Below, in pieces: positions 43,206 to 51,585 of a stretch of 64,000 nt of DNA; the first letter of the stretch is position 1; every line of letters begins with the position of its first letter. The translations under genes and the position numbers were made by a program. Under the pieces are notes generated by a model. The model searched no databases. It saw nothing but the letters and a program-made list of their open reading frames with translations, and had not been told where the DNA came from. The DNA lies in contig CANLTJ010000003.1 of NCBI GenBank assembly GCA_947493995.1, forward strand, positions 341,298-405,297, written 5' to 3'. Source of the stretch: an uncultured Arachnia sp. (GTDB lineage: Bacteria > Actinomycetota > Actinomycetes > Propionibacteriales > Propionibacteriaceae).

Positions 43206-43567
43206 GAATTCGTCAACCGCTCGGTCGGGACCTCGGCCGCCTTGCTCACCGTTGGCCTCACTCCCGGCAGCAGAGACTGTGCCGTCCCCCTCACCGTGAC
43301 CATTGTGGTGATCGCTCCGCGGGCCACGGTCACCTCAACGTTCTCAAGCGCACCGTTGGCGGCGGCCTCTCTGGCGACGGACTCCCCCGTCGCACTCGAT
43401 CCATTGATTACGGCCGACGCACGCGCGCCGTCCTGTGCGGCAGCCAGGGCCGAGGCGTCCGCCCAGGCCACCAGGGCCCACTGCAGCGTCAGCAGGAGCA
43501 TCCCGAAGGCGACGGGGAACAGCAGCGCGGTCTGCACACCGTTGCTGAGCCCTCGTTGGTCGCGCAT
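43202..43567 (-). CDS. TadE-like minor pseudopilin
   Basis: A 121-residue protein with the helix GVQTALLFPVAFGMLLLTLQWALVAWADA (here written from residue 10) and a soluble Ala-rich C-terminal part. It belongs to the TadE/F-like class by layout. It is the first of the three-gene set. No tadA, tadB, tadC or flp gene is next to it in the window. Its ATG lies about 150 bp from the divergent pfp gene. Confidence 0.7.
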   Translation of the reverse strand: MRDQRGLSNGVQTALLFPVAFGMLLLTLQWALVAWADASALAAAQDGARASAVINGSSATGESVAREAAANGALENVEVTVARGAITTMVTVRGTAQSLLPGVRPTVSKAAEVPTERLTNS

Positions 43568-43717
43568 CGTCTTATGGTGCCACCCCGTGCTCCGCACGTG
43601 AAGGAGCAGTACGAAAGTTGTGGACAACAGTGGCTGCGGGCCGTCCACCCCGATCATGTCGCGGCGGGGAAGTGCAATAGTCTGGGACCGAGAACAACTT
43701 CCGAGGAAAGGTATCCC

Positions 43718-44938
43718 ATGGTCAACAAGGTCGCCATCCTGACAGCAGGTGGCTTCGCACCGTGCCTCTCGTCCGCCATCGGTGGGTTGATTGAGCGCTA
43801 CAGCGAGATTGCTCCTGAGGTGGAGATCATTGCCTACCGACACGGCTACCAAGGTCTGTTGCAGGGTGACTTCCTCGAGGTGACCGACGTCGTGCGCCAG
43901 AAGGCGGGGCTGCTCCACGAGTTCGGTGGCTCCCCCATCGGCAATTCACGTGTGAAGCTCACCAACACCAAGGACCTCGTCAAGCGTGGGTTGGTGCAGG
44001 AGGGCGATGACCCGTTGAAGGTGGCAGCTGACCGCCTTGAGGCCGACGGTGTGGATGTTCTGCACACCATCGGTGGCGATGACACCAACACCACTGCCGC
44101 CGACCTCGCAGCTTTTCTTGCGCAGCACGACTACCCGCTCACGGTCGTCGGTCTGCCCAAGACCATCGACAACGACGTCATCCCCATCCGTCAGTCGCTC
44201 GGTGCCTGGACTGCTGCGGAGCAGGGTTCGATCTTCGCCCAGAACATCGTGGCGGAGCACAACTCCGGTTCGCGCATGCTCATCATCCACGAGGTCATGG
44301 GACGCCACTGCGGTTGGCTGACCGCCGCCACCGCAGCGGAGTACCGCAAGTGGCTGGATGCGCAGGAATGGGCCCCGGAGATCGGGCTCAGTCGGGAGGC
44401 CTGGGATGTGCACGCCGTATATGTACCCGAGGCGGTCCTCGACATCAACGCGGAGGGCGAACGCCTGAAGAAGATCATGGACGAAGTGGGCAATGTCACC
44501 ATCTTCCTGTCCGAGGGCGCAGGGCTGGACACGATCGTCGCCGAGACAGAGGCATCAGGAGAGAAGGTCCCGCGGGATCCGTTCGGCCATGTGAAGCTTG
44601 ACAAGCTCAATCCCGGCAAATGGTTCGCGGACAAGTTCGCGGATCGTCTCGACGCCGAAAAGGTGATGGTGCAGAAGTCCGGATACTTCGCCCGCTCCGC
44701 GGCGGCCAACGCCGAGGACCTGGCGCTGATCAAGCGGTGCACCGACCTTGCCGTGGACTGTGCTCTGCGGGGCGAGTCCGGCGTCATCGGCGAGGACGAG
44801 GAGAACGACAACAAGCTCTCCGCCATTGCCTTCAGCCGCATCGCCGGAGGCAAAGCGTTCGACATCACCACCGACTGGTACGTCCAGATGCTGCAGGAGA
44901 CCGGCCAGGGCACACCTGAGGCAGCCGCCACGCACTGA
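43718..44938 (+). CDS. pfp: Pyrophosphate-dependent 6-phosphofructokinase
   Basis: A 406-residue phosphofructokinase closely resembling the Propionibacterium PPi enzyme (LTAGGFAPCLSSAI, GGSPIGNSRVKLTN, DVLHTIGGDDTNTTAADL). GGDD replaces the GGDG of ATP enzymes, and PKTIDND replaces PGTIDND; both changes mark pyrophosphate use. It converts fructose 6-phosphate to the 1,6-bisphosphate reversibly, saving ATP in glycolysis and serving gluconeogenesis. GAGGAAAGG precedes the ATG. It is a strong taxonomic pointer to propionibacteria. Confidence 0.95.
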   Translation: MVNKVAILTAGGFAPCLSSAIGGLIERYSEIAPEVEIIAYRHGYQGLLQGDFLEVTDVVRQKAGLLHEFGGSPIGNSRVKLTNTKDLVKRGLVQEGDDPLKVAADRLEADGVDVLHTIGGDDTNTTAADLAAFLAQHDYPLTVVGLPKTIDNDVIPIRQSLGAWTAAEQGSIFAQNIVAEHNSGSRMLIIHEVMGRHCGWLTAATAAEYRKWLDAQEWAPEIGLSREAWDVHAVYVPEAVLDINAEGERLKKIMDEVGNVTIFLSEGAGLDTIVAETEASGEKVPRDPFGHVKLDKLNPGKWFADKFADRLDAEKVMVQKSGYFARSAAANAEDLALIKRCTDLAVDCALRGESGVIGEDEENDNKLSAIAFSRIAGGKAFDITTDWYVQMLQETGQGTPEAAATH

Positions 44939-44946
44939 CCCGGCGC

Positions 44947-44973
44947 AGCGACGGGCTGGCTCGGCCCGTCGCT
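44947..44973 (+). terminator. Hairpin terminator after pfp
   Basis: AGCGACGGGC and GCCCGTCGCT form a perfect 10-bp stem with a 7-nt loop, 8 nt after the stop. A second, longer dyad (GGTTTCGGTTC at 45000-45010 with GAACCGAAACC at 45058-45068) lies further on and may serve the convergent BrkB-like gene. Confidence 0.7.
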
Positions 44974-45074
44974 CCCAGCGGTCCGACGGGGTCGTGCCGG
45001 GTTTCGGTTCCCAACTTTCGCTACGGGTGCCTTTCCGGCGTCGTGAGCCGGAGTTCCGAACCGAAACCGGGGGC

Positions 45075-46334
45075 TCAGCGGCGGGAGAACTTACCCAGCA
45101 GGGCTGTGATCACCGCACCGAGCCCGACCCCCGTCGCGGCGCCGACGCTGTAGCCCACACGCATCCCCATACGGACGCTTCTGGCCGCCACCCCCTGCTT
45201 GACCAACGCCTCGGGGTCCTCGACGTGCACGGTGGCGGGATCATAGTTCACTGCTCGGAGCCGGTCCGGGTCGAGCTCGGCAGCCCAGCGTTCGGCGCGC
45301 AGACGAGCAGCCGCCGTGGGCGCGGTGACCCCCATCAACTCCTTGTGATGTCGACTCTGCTTGTCGAGGTCAATCTCGTTCGCATCCTCGACGCCTGCCG
45401 CCTCTCGCGCGTCCTTCACCGCGCGCTCCGCCTGCCACGTTTCGGCTGTTCCGACCCATGCAGAGATCATCAGAATGATGGTGGCCAGAACGTTGAAGAC
45501 AAGCATCACGATGATGATGGGACCAATCACGCCGGCGGCTCTGTTGCCACTGAAGAGCTCAACCAGGACGCCAGCCACCCGTTGCAGGGCCGTCACCAGA
45601 ACGGCTCCTGCCAATGTGCCCTTGATGAAGGTGCGAGGTTTGGTCGGTTCCCCGGGTAGGACGAGGAACAGGAATGCGAACAGCAGCCAGCTGGCCAGGA
45701 GGCTCACCACAAGACTCGCCGCCGAGATCAGCGTGGTGATGCCCGGGATGTCCTCGGCACCGAGCCAGAGAATGATCTCTTCAGGAAACGCCTGCCCGGC
45801 GGCAGTGACGGCTACTGCAACAGCAATCGACAGCAGCAGGCCCAGAAAGATCACCAGATTGCCGAATAGTTCGCCGAGAAAGCTGCCCCGCTTTGCGGCT
45901 TCCGCGAAGGTGTCCTTCCACATGGCCCGCACGGCATGCTTGAGATGCCTCACCCATCTGGTGCCGGAGTAGGCGGCGATGGCCAGAGACACGGGGCCGT
46001 AGCTCCGCCAGCCGTTGAAGGTGTCCGACACGAAGTTACCGATCTCTTCGACCAAGCTACTCGTGTCATCGTTTGAGTCCTCGGGGACCGGTACCGCACC
46101 CAGTTGCTCCTGCAGGAGATTCAGAACCTCCTGCAACAGGTCGGGTCGGACGACGGTGACGACGAAACCCAGCACGGCGATACCAAAGAGCAGCACGGGA
46201 ACCATCGAGAGGATGGAGAAGTAGGTGATTGAGCCCGCGAACTGTGGTCCGAGCCGCTGGAGGAACCGATCCAGAGCCGCCAGGATGTGCGTGATCCACG
46301 GTTTGCGCATCAGGCGTGCGATCGTTTCCTTCAC
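45075..46334 (-). CDS. YihY/BrkB-family inner-membrane protein
   Basis: A 419-residue protein with six membrane segments. The family start GPQFAGSITYFSILSMVPVLL and YSGTRWVRHLKHAVRAMW are typical of YihY/BrkB/YhjD proteins. A hydrophilic tail of about 110 residues (about 310-420) with a final membrane-like segment follows. Some members are thought to act in transport, but no substrate is established. It is leftward, followed by a hairpin. Confidence 0.88.
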   Translation of the reverse strand: MKETIARLMRKPWITHILAALDRFLQRLGPQFAGSITYFSILSMVPVLLFGIAVLGFVVTVVRPDLLQEVLNLLQEQLGAVPVPEDSNDDTSSLVEEIGNFVSDTFNGWRSYGPVSLAIAAYSGTRWVRHLKHAVRAMWKDTFAEAAKRGSFLGELFGNLVIFLGLLLSIAVAVAVTAAGQAFPEEIILWLGAEDIPGITTLISAASLVVSLLASWLLFAFLFLVLPGEPTKPRTFIKGTLAGAVLVTALQRVAGVLVELFSGNRAAGVIGPIIIVMLVFNVLATIILMISAWVGTAETWQAERAVKDAREAAGVEDANEIDLDKQSRHHKELMGVTAPTAAARLRAERWAAELDPDRLRAVNYDPATVHVEDPEALVKQGVAARSVRMGMRVGYSVGAATGVGLGAVITALLGKFSRR

Positions 46335-46384
46335 GGCAGCACTGTAGCTGCCGCACCCTCGCGGGTGAACGGTGACACGTGAGC

Positions 46385-46954
46385 TCAGACGGCCCTGTCG
46401 CGACGGCGCGCCGCCAGCTCGTCGGCCGAGTCCTCCGCAACCAAGAATTCTGCCCGCTCCGACGGCAGTGTGCTGAGTGTGCCCTCAATCTCCCTCCACA
46501 CGCTGGAGACAGAGATGAGGAACATGCCCTGTCCGCCCTTGGAGAGGTCGAAGAGTTCGTTCGCTGTGGTGCACTCGTAGACGCTGAAGCCGTCCGAGAG
46601 CAGCGTGATCTCCGTGAGATCCTCCACGCCGCGGGCGCGCAGGTGATCAATGGCCACTCGGATCTGTTGCAGGGAGATACCGACGTCCAGAAAGCGTTTG
46701 ACGACACGCAGGAGGAGAATGTCGCGGAAGGAGTAGAGGCGCTGCGTGCCGGATCCGCCGGCTTCGCGGATTTCGGGGACCACCAGTCCGGTGCGGGCCC
46801 AGTAGTCGAGTTGACGATATGTGATGCCTGCCACTCGGTGCGCCACGGGACCACGGAATCCCATGTCGGCGGGAAGCGGGGAGAAGTCTCCCTCGAACAG
46901 CAGGTCCTGCAACACCGGCTGCGCCGATGTCTGGTCCGCGGTCTCGTCCGCCAC
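46385..46954 (-). CDS. MerR-family regulator (Rv1830-like)
   Basis: A 189-residue MerR regulator. The HTH region (ITYRQLDYWARTGLVVPEI) and RLYSFRDILLLRVVKRFLDVG are well conserved with Mycobacterium Rv1830, as is the C-terminal part WREIEGTLSTLP. The GTG at 46954 has GAGG upstream; the longer frame to 47053 is less likely. It is the last of the block FHA-MerR-DUF151-MerR, the same order as Rv1827-Rv1830. Confidence 0.88.
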   Translation of the reverse strand: MADETADQTSAQPVLQDLLFEGDFSPLPADMGFRGPVAHRVAGITYRQLDYWARTGLVVPEIREAGGSGTQRLYSFRDILLLRVVKRFLDVGISLQQIRVAIDHLRARGVEDLTEITLLSDGFSVYECTTANELFDLSKGGQGMFLISVSSVWREIEGTLSTLPSERAEFLVAEDSADELAARRRDRAV

Positions 46955-47188
46955 GTCTACCTCACTCTGCTGCAAAGGACAGTCGGCCCGAAACGAGGAC
47001 CGACAGCTATGACGGTAGTCCTCGCAAGCCTCTCCGGTCCACGACACGCCCACATCATGGCCACGCCGATCACGAACGTCCTCCGCCTCGTCACAACCGA
47101 CCCGAGCACGAGACGCCTGATACAGGCTCCGACTAGGGTTTTCATCACTTCACCCCACCCCCACATCCTCCGCCGCTGAAACCAACCC

Positions 47189-47203
47189 TCAAGTTTCACT
47201 TGA
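47189..47203 (-). promoter_or_regulatory. Dyad upstream of the Rv1830-like MerR gene
   Basis: TCAAGT-TTC-ACTTGA is a perfect 6-bp inverted repeat, 235 bp before the MerR start and 49 bp after the DUF151 stop. A MerR-type operator is possible. The rest of the 297-bp gap (46955-47251) shows no gene. Confidence 0.35.
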
Positions 47204-47251
47204 TCCATCGACGCAATGGGTCGGCTCCTTCCTCCGCAGGTCGGCGGTCTC

Positions 47252-47725
47252 CTACTCGTCGTTCTCGAAGTCATCAGGCGTCACGGTGTCCAGGAACTCC
47301 CTGAACTTCTCCACCTGGTCAGTCTCACTCTCGTCCACCTCCACGCCCACCTGGTCCATCAGCTGCTCCGGACATTCGATGCTCCAGGCGAGGCGCAACG
47401 CGGTGGCGATGGCATCGCTCGGCCGTGCATCGAAGACGAAACTGCCGGCCGTGATGGAGGCGTAGAACACCCCGTCGCGCATCTCCGCGATGTTGATGAC
47501 CCCCGGTTTGCCCTCACACACCTCGTCAAGGACGTTGGCCAACAGGTCATGGGTCATGGGCCGATGGAACTCCTCACTGTCGTCCAGGACAATGGCGATG
47601 GCGGCTGCGTCCACCGTCGAGATCCAGATGGGTAGAAGCCGGGTGCCCTCGCTCTCCTTCAGGAGCAGGACTGGCATGTCGTCCGGGGATGCGAGACGGA
47701 TTCCGATGACATCAAGGGCGATCAT
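47252..47725 (-). CDS. Bifunctional nuclease family protein (DUF151, Rv1829-like)
   Basis: A 157-residue protein. Conserved stretches are MPVLLLKESEGTRLLPIWI, RPMTHDLL, FDARPSDAIATALR and the acidic C-terminus. Members are called bifunctional nucleases from plant and bacterial work; the biological role in actinobacteria is unclear. The order between two MerR genes is conserved with Mycobacterium tuberculosis. Confidence 0.9.
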   Translation of the reverse strand: MIALDVIGIRLASPDDMPVLLLKESEGTRLLPIWISTVDAAAIAIVLDDSEEFHRPMTHDLLANVLDEVCEGKPGVINIAEMRDGVFYASITAGSFVFDARPSDAIATALRLAWSIECPEQLMDQVGVEVDESETDQVEKFREFLDTVTPDDFENDE

Positions 47726-47737
47726 GCCCCCAGCCTA

Positions 47738-48421
47738 TTACTCGTTGATCTGGCTGTGGAGAAGTGCGGCATGAGCCTGGAGAATCACGCGGTACACATC
47801 GGCAACAGTCTCGCGGGGAACCCCCGACCGCCGCTGGTAGGGGGCCAGTGCCTGCTCCACCAACGCGGCCTCGGTGGCTGCCGCCTGCTGCACCACCCGC
47901 AGCTGGCGAGGGTCGACGCCGAAGCCGCTGAGCCGCTTGGCGGCCGAAGCAATCGCCACAGCTTCTCGGCCGTAGAGGTGAGTTCCGCGCCTGACAGAGA
48001 TTAGTTTCAGCCGTTCAAGCTCAATGAATGCAGCCTCCCCCAATCCGGACTCGACAAGTACCTGTCGACGGGTCACGAGACGGGAGGCGACCGCGGCCGA
48101 GCGCGGACGGGGTTTGCCGGGCGGCTGCTCATCCGTCCCGGCGGCCGCGAGTTCCGGGGGGAGCTCCTCGCCGCGGTCCAGAGCATCCAATTGCTCCCGG
48201 ATCACCTTCAGGGGAAGGTACTTGTCCCGCTGGGCCCGCAGGACGAAAAGCAGTCTGTCGATGTCCACCTGCCGGAACCGTCGGTATCCGGAGGGCTGGT
48301 CCCTTTCCGGGGAGATGAGACCCTCGGACTCGAGGTAGCGGAGTTTTGACACCGAGATGTCAGGAAACTCCCCTCGAATGGCCTCGAGAACCGCTCCGAT
48401 CGTCCGTGGGGCGCTCGCCAT
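47738..48421 (-). CDS. ftsR: MerR-family regulator FtsR (Rv1828-like)
   Basis: A 227-residue MerR-type protein. The HTH begins TIGAVLEAIRGEFPDISVSKLRYLESEGLISP (shown here only by its role), followed by SGYRRFRQVDIDRLLFVLRA. A second C-terminal winged-helix-like part contains VTRRQVLVESGL. In Corynebacterium glutamicum the orthologue FtsR activates ftsZ. The ATG shares one base with the FHA-gene stop. Confidence 0.92.
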   Translation of the reverse strand: MASAPRTIGAVLEAIRGEFPDISVSKLRYLESEGLISPERDQPSGYRRFRQVDIDRLLFVLRAQRDKYLPLKVIREQLDALDRGEELPPELAAAGTDEQPPGKPRPRSAAVASRLVTRRQVLVESGLGEAAFIELERLKLISVRRGTHLYGREAVAIASAAKRLSGFGVDPRQLRVVQQAAATEAALVEQALAPYQRRSGVPRETVADVYRVILQAHAALLHSQINE

Positions 48422-48906
48422 CAGTTCCCGCCGGGCTCGCTCAGACTGATGGTGGCCCGGAATTTGCCGATCTGGATCTCGTCACCCTGATGAAGCACCA
48501 CGGGCTCCTGCACAATCTTGCGGTTGACGTACGTCCCGTTCAGGCTGCCCTGATCCTCCACCTTCAACTGACCCCCCGACCGCACGAAGCGGGCGTGATG
48601 TCGGGACACCGTGATGTCGTCGAGAAAGATGTCCGACGCGGGATGTCTCCCGATGGTGGTGACGTCCGTGTCGATTAGGAACCGGGCTCCCTCGCTGCCG
48701 CCACTGCGGATGATCAACAAGGCATCCCCGGGCGTGAGCTGTCGCGCCGCATCCAGCTCGGAATCGGTCAGTTCACCAATCTTGTCATCCGAAATGCTGC
48801 CCAGGACGGTCGTGGTGTCGCCGATGGAGTCCCCGAGAGGAGCTCCGCAGGCGCTGCAGAACCTGGAATCGATGCGGTTGTCGCGTCCACAGTGACGGCA
48901 CTTCAT
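48421..48906 (-). CDS. garA: Zinc-ribbon FHA protein (GarA/OdhI-like)
   Basis: A 161-residue protein. A four-Cys zinc ribbon (C3, C6, C17, C20) is followed by GDTTTVLGS with three adjacent Thr (31-33). A forkhead-associated domain follows (about 75-155, TIGRHPASDIFLDD, TVSRHHARF, GSLNGTYVNRK). GarA and OdhI bind and inhibit oxoglutarate dehydrogenase until Ser/Thr kinases phosphorylate an N-terminal Thr. The gene order fits GarA, but the zinc ribbon and a TTT rather than ETTS motif differ. Confidence 0.85.
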   Translation of the reverse strand: MKCRHCGRDNRIDSRFCSACGAPLGDSIGDTTTVLGSISDDKIGELTDSELDAARQLTPGDALLIIRSGGSEGARFLIDTDVTTIGRHPASDIFLDDITVSRHHARFVRSGGQLKVEDQGSLNGTYVNRKIVQEPVVLHQGDEIQIGKFRATISLSEPGGN

Positions 48907-49029
48907 GGGCGGGGCCCCTCTCGCGTTGTTACATCCTGCGAAGTACGCCCATCCCTGCTCGGTGATGGCCGACCTCGGCTGCGAGCACCACCCTATCGGT
49001 GCAGGCCGCCTTCACAACACCTCCCCGTA

Positions 49030-49809
49030 TCAATTGGGGATAGCGAATTCGTTCTCGGTCAGGACGACGGTGGAGTCGATGTCCACCCGGTCCATCTGCT
49101 CGATCATGACCCGACCTCCGACGCGCGCCCCTTCGACCTCACTGACCAGTCCGCCACGGAAGCGAGCACCCGCCTCGAGCGTCGCCGGATCCCCGATGAC
49201 ATCCAGCGTGATGGGCGAATCCACCACGTGCTCATCTGCCACGAGTAGACCCGCAGAGTTGAGGCCGAGCCATGTCGCAGCGGTCACCCGGATACTGTCA
49301 TTGATCTCGATGACCTCGGCTCCGGCATCACGCAGTTCCTCAAGGCCGTTGAGAAGGAGTTCGGGGCTCACCTTGTCAGCTGGATCGCTGATGGTGATCC
49401 GGATACCGGCCCCGTGGACAGGCACGGTGCCCGCGATGATCTCGAGTTCGTCGAGACGACGATTGGCCTCAGCGCGAGCAGCCTGGGCACCCTCAGCGCC
49501 GGATGCCAGCTCGTCACGGGTTCTCTGCAGTTCCCGGATGTCCGTCTCCAGGCGCCGCGTCTCGGCAGACAGATTGTCCAGCAATTGGATCAACTCTGTC
49601 CGCCGCAGATTGGCATACGACGGCTCCTCGGCCTGGGATCTCAGGGTGGAAACGATCATGACGGCGGTGAGCATCAGGATCAGTGCCACCGTCAACTGCC
49701 CTCGCCGGGGACGCAGAAACTGGCCAAGGCCCCCTGGTTGCGGCTGCGCCTCGGGCGGGTCCTGAGGGTCCTCCGCTGCGCCACGTCGAGCAGTCACGGG
49801 TTCCTCCAT
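49030..49809 (-). CDS. DUF881 membrane-anchored protein (Rv1825-like)
   Basis: A 259-residue protein with one membrane helix (RGQLTVALILMLTAVMIVS), an extracytoplasmic coiled coil (about 70-110, RRLETDIRELQRTRDELAS) and the DUF881 domain (VHGAGIRITISDP, LLLNGLEELRDAGAEVIEIN). DUF881 proteins accompany Sbp near phosphatidyl-transferase genes and are implicated in envelope/division functions; the mechanism is unknown. The ATG at 49809 follows GAGAGGG; 49830 is an alternative overlapping sbp. Confidence 0.87.
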   Translation of the reverse strand: MEEPVTARRGAAEDPQDPPEAQPQPGGLGQFLRPRRGQLTVALILMLTAVMIVSTLRSQAEEPSYANLRRTELIQLLDNLSAETRRLETDIRELQRTRDELASGAEGAQAARAEANRRLDELEIIAGTVPVHGAGIRITISDPADKVSPELLLNGLEELRDAGAEVIEINDSIRVTAATWLGLNSAGLLVADEHVVDSPITLDVIGDPATLEAGARFRGGLVSEVEGARVGGRVMIEQMDRVDIDSTVVLTENEFAIPN

Positions 49810-49822
49810 ACCGTTGTCCCTC

Positions 49823-50155
49823 TCATGCATGGAGGACTGCCCGGCGAATGGCTGCGGCGTTGGTGAAAATGCGGATTCCCAGCACGACGACGACGCCCGT
49901 GGACAGCTGCGATCCGACACCGATCTGGTCTCCCACGAAGACGATGAGTCCCGCGATGAGGACGTTGGAGACGAAGGAGACAGCGAAGACCCTGTCGGAG
50001 AAGACGCCTTCGAGATATGCCCGCGTGCCGCCGAGGATGGCGTCCATGGCCGCGACGATGGCGATGGGGAGGTATGGCTGCAACACCGCGGGGAGCGAGG
50101 GCTCGATCAGCAGCCCGATCACGATGCCCAGGATTAGTCCGAGAACGGCCAGCAT
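49823..50155 (-). CDS. sbp: Small basic membrane protein (DUF1290/Sbp, Rv1824-like)
   Basis: A 110-residue protein with three membrane helices and the highly conserved central stretch IAIVAAMDAILGGTRAYLEG, then FVSNVLIAGLIVFVGDQIGV. It is always found near DUF881 genes in Gram-positive bacteria; the function is unknown. It sits between the two DUF881 genes as in Mycobacterium. Confidence 0.92.
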   Translation of the reverse strand: MLAVLGLILGIVIGLLIEPSLPAVLQPYLPIAIVAAMDAILGGTRAYLEGVFSDRVFAVSFVSNVLIAGLIVFVGDQIGVGSQLSTGVVVVLGIRIFTNAAAIRRAVLHA

Positions 50156-50161
50156 GGGTTC

Positions 50162-50941
50162 CTACTCCCCTGTCGTTTTCTGCGCTGTTCTGAGCTGCAT
50201 GCTCGGATCGGCCGCAAGGCTCAGCTGACCGTCGGCCTCCCGCATGGAGAACTCGATCCCGAAATTGTCGCTGATGTACTTCCACCAGGCGGCGGCTCCC
50301 GTGCGGGCGAATCTGGCCGGCATCGTTGCTGGATTGCCAATCGCCTCCACCCGATAAGGGGGCGCCAGCGAGACATAATCCACCGTGATCGCGGAGCCAG
50401 CCGTCCGGATCGGCGTCAGTGCGGTGATGCGTCGCCCGTTGATGGCAATGGCTTCGGCGCCAGCCTGCCGAAGGCCGTTGACGAGCCGCGACAGATCGCT
50501 GTCGAAGACCATTCCCTCCGTGTCAGGCGTGTCCGGCGCGTCATTGGCCTCCACGATGATGCCGGGACCGGTGACGGGGACGGCGCCCACAACGGGTTCC
50601 AGCGCGTTCCGTGCCGCCGTCAGCGATGGGTCATTCACCTGTGCAGCCCCCAGTTCGCGAATCTCCGTCTCGAGTTCCGCTGCTTCAGCCTCCTGTGCCT
50701 CCATGCGTTCGGAGGTTGCGGTGATGCGCTCCAGCAGTTCCTGGCGCTCACGGTCCACCTCCTCGGAGGATCGAGTGGTGCTGATCACGGCGACGGCGAT
50801 GAGCGCGGCGAGGAGGGCGAGGGTGGCGCCCATGACCAGCGGTGAGGTCTTGCCGCGGGCACCCGCGGATCGGTACTCCGGCTCCAGAGCGTTCTCCTGC
50901 ACGTCCGTCAGCAGGCTCATGCTCTGGTCAGGCCTGGACAT
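50162..50941 (-). CDS. DUF881 membrane-anchored protein (Rv1823-like)
   Basis: A 259-residue protein with a membrane helix near residue 40-60, a coiled coil (LLERITATSERMEAQEAEAAELETEIR region) and the DUF881 domain (VTGPGIIVEANDAPDTPD, LVNGLRQAGAEAIAING, IGNPATMPARF). The ATG at 50941 has GGGAG 5 nt upstream and overlaps the pgsA-like gene by 14 nt; 50920 is an alternative. It resembles the 49030 protein and probably arose by duplication. Confidence 0.87.
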   Translation of the reverse strand: MSRPDQSMSLLTDVQENALEPEYRSAGARGKTSPLVMGATLALLAALIAVAVISTTRSSEEVDRERQELLERITATSERMEAQEAEAAELETEIRELGAAQVNDPSLTAARNALEPVVGAVPVTGPGIIVEANDAPDTPDTEGMVFDSDLSRLVNGLRQAGAEAIAINGRRITALTPIRTAGSAITVDYVSLAPPYRVEAIGNPATMPARFARTGAAAWWKYISDNFGIEFSMREADGQLSLAADPSMQLRTAQKTTGE

Positions 50942-51536
50942 CGCTGCTCCCACGTCGGGCCCGCGAGAGGGCGATGGTCTGATGCAAGTAGATTCCACCT
51001 GCCCACCAGTAGAGGACGGTGCCGAGGACGGCCAGCGGCCATCCGATCCATCCGACGACTGCGAGATTCAGCATGGGTGTGGCCGCCAGCAGGATCAACG
51101 GAAGAGCCAGGAGCAGGGTCATGGTGGCCGCCTTGCCCACGAAATTCACCGGCAGAGCAAGTACGCCACTTCGACGCAGGGACGGCATGAGGAGCACCAG
51201 CATCAGATCGCGCGCAACCAGGATTGCCAGCAGCCACCACGGAACGAAGCCGCGGACCGCGAGGGCGATGATGGCCACGAGGATGTAGAGCCTGTCGGCC
51301 ACCGGATCCAGCCTGGCCCCGAGGGCACTGCGCTGGTTGAGCGTGCGGGCCAGGAAGCCGTCGAGCCAGTCCGTGACCCCGGAGGCGGCCAGCAGGATGA
51401 CGGCGGCCACGTCCTGTCCATCCAGGATGAGCCATCCGAAAAGTCCCACGGCCAGCAGCCGGATCACGGAGAGGACATTGGGCACGGTGACAACGCGATC
51501 GGTGTCCCACTGGGACGTCGTCTCGACGGTGTTCAC
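50928..51536 (-). CDS. CDP-alcohol phosphatidyltransferase (PgsA-like, Rv1822-like)
   Basis: A 202-residue membrane enzyme with the family active-site motif DWLDGFLARTLNQRSALGAR followed by LDPVADRL, which fits D-G-x2-A-R-x8-G-x3-D-x3-D. The N-terminus TVPNVLSVIRL and ARDLMLVLLM point to the phosphatidylglycerophosphate-synthase class rather than phosphatidylinositol-phosphate synthase. It lies directly before the DUF881-Sbp genes as Rv1822 does. The start is GTG at 51536 with a poor ribosome-binding site. Confidence 0.85.
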   Translation of the reverse strand: MNTVETTSQWDTDRVVTVPNVLSVIRLLAVGLFGWLILDGQDVAAVILLAASGVTDWLDGFLARTLNQRSALGARLDPVADRLYILVAIIALAVRGFVPWWLLAILVARDLMLVLLMPSLRRSGVLALPVNFVGKAATMTLLLALPLILLAATPMLNLAVVGWIGWPLAVLGTVLYWWAGGIYLHQTIALSRARRGSSDVQA

Positions 51537-51585
51537 GGTGGCTAGCCTAGGCCATCGACGTGACGGGTCAGCCGAGAGAGATGGG

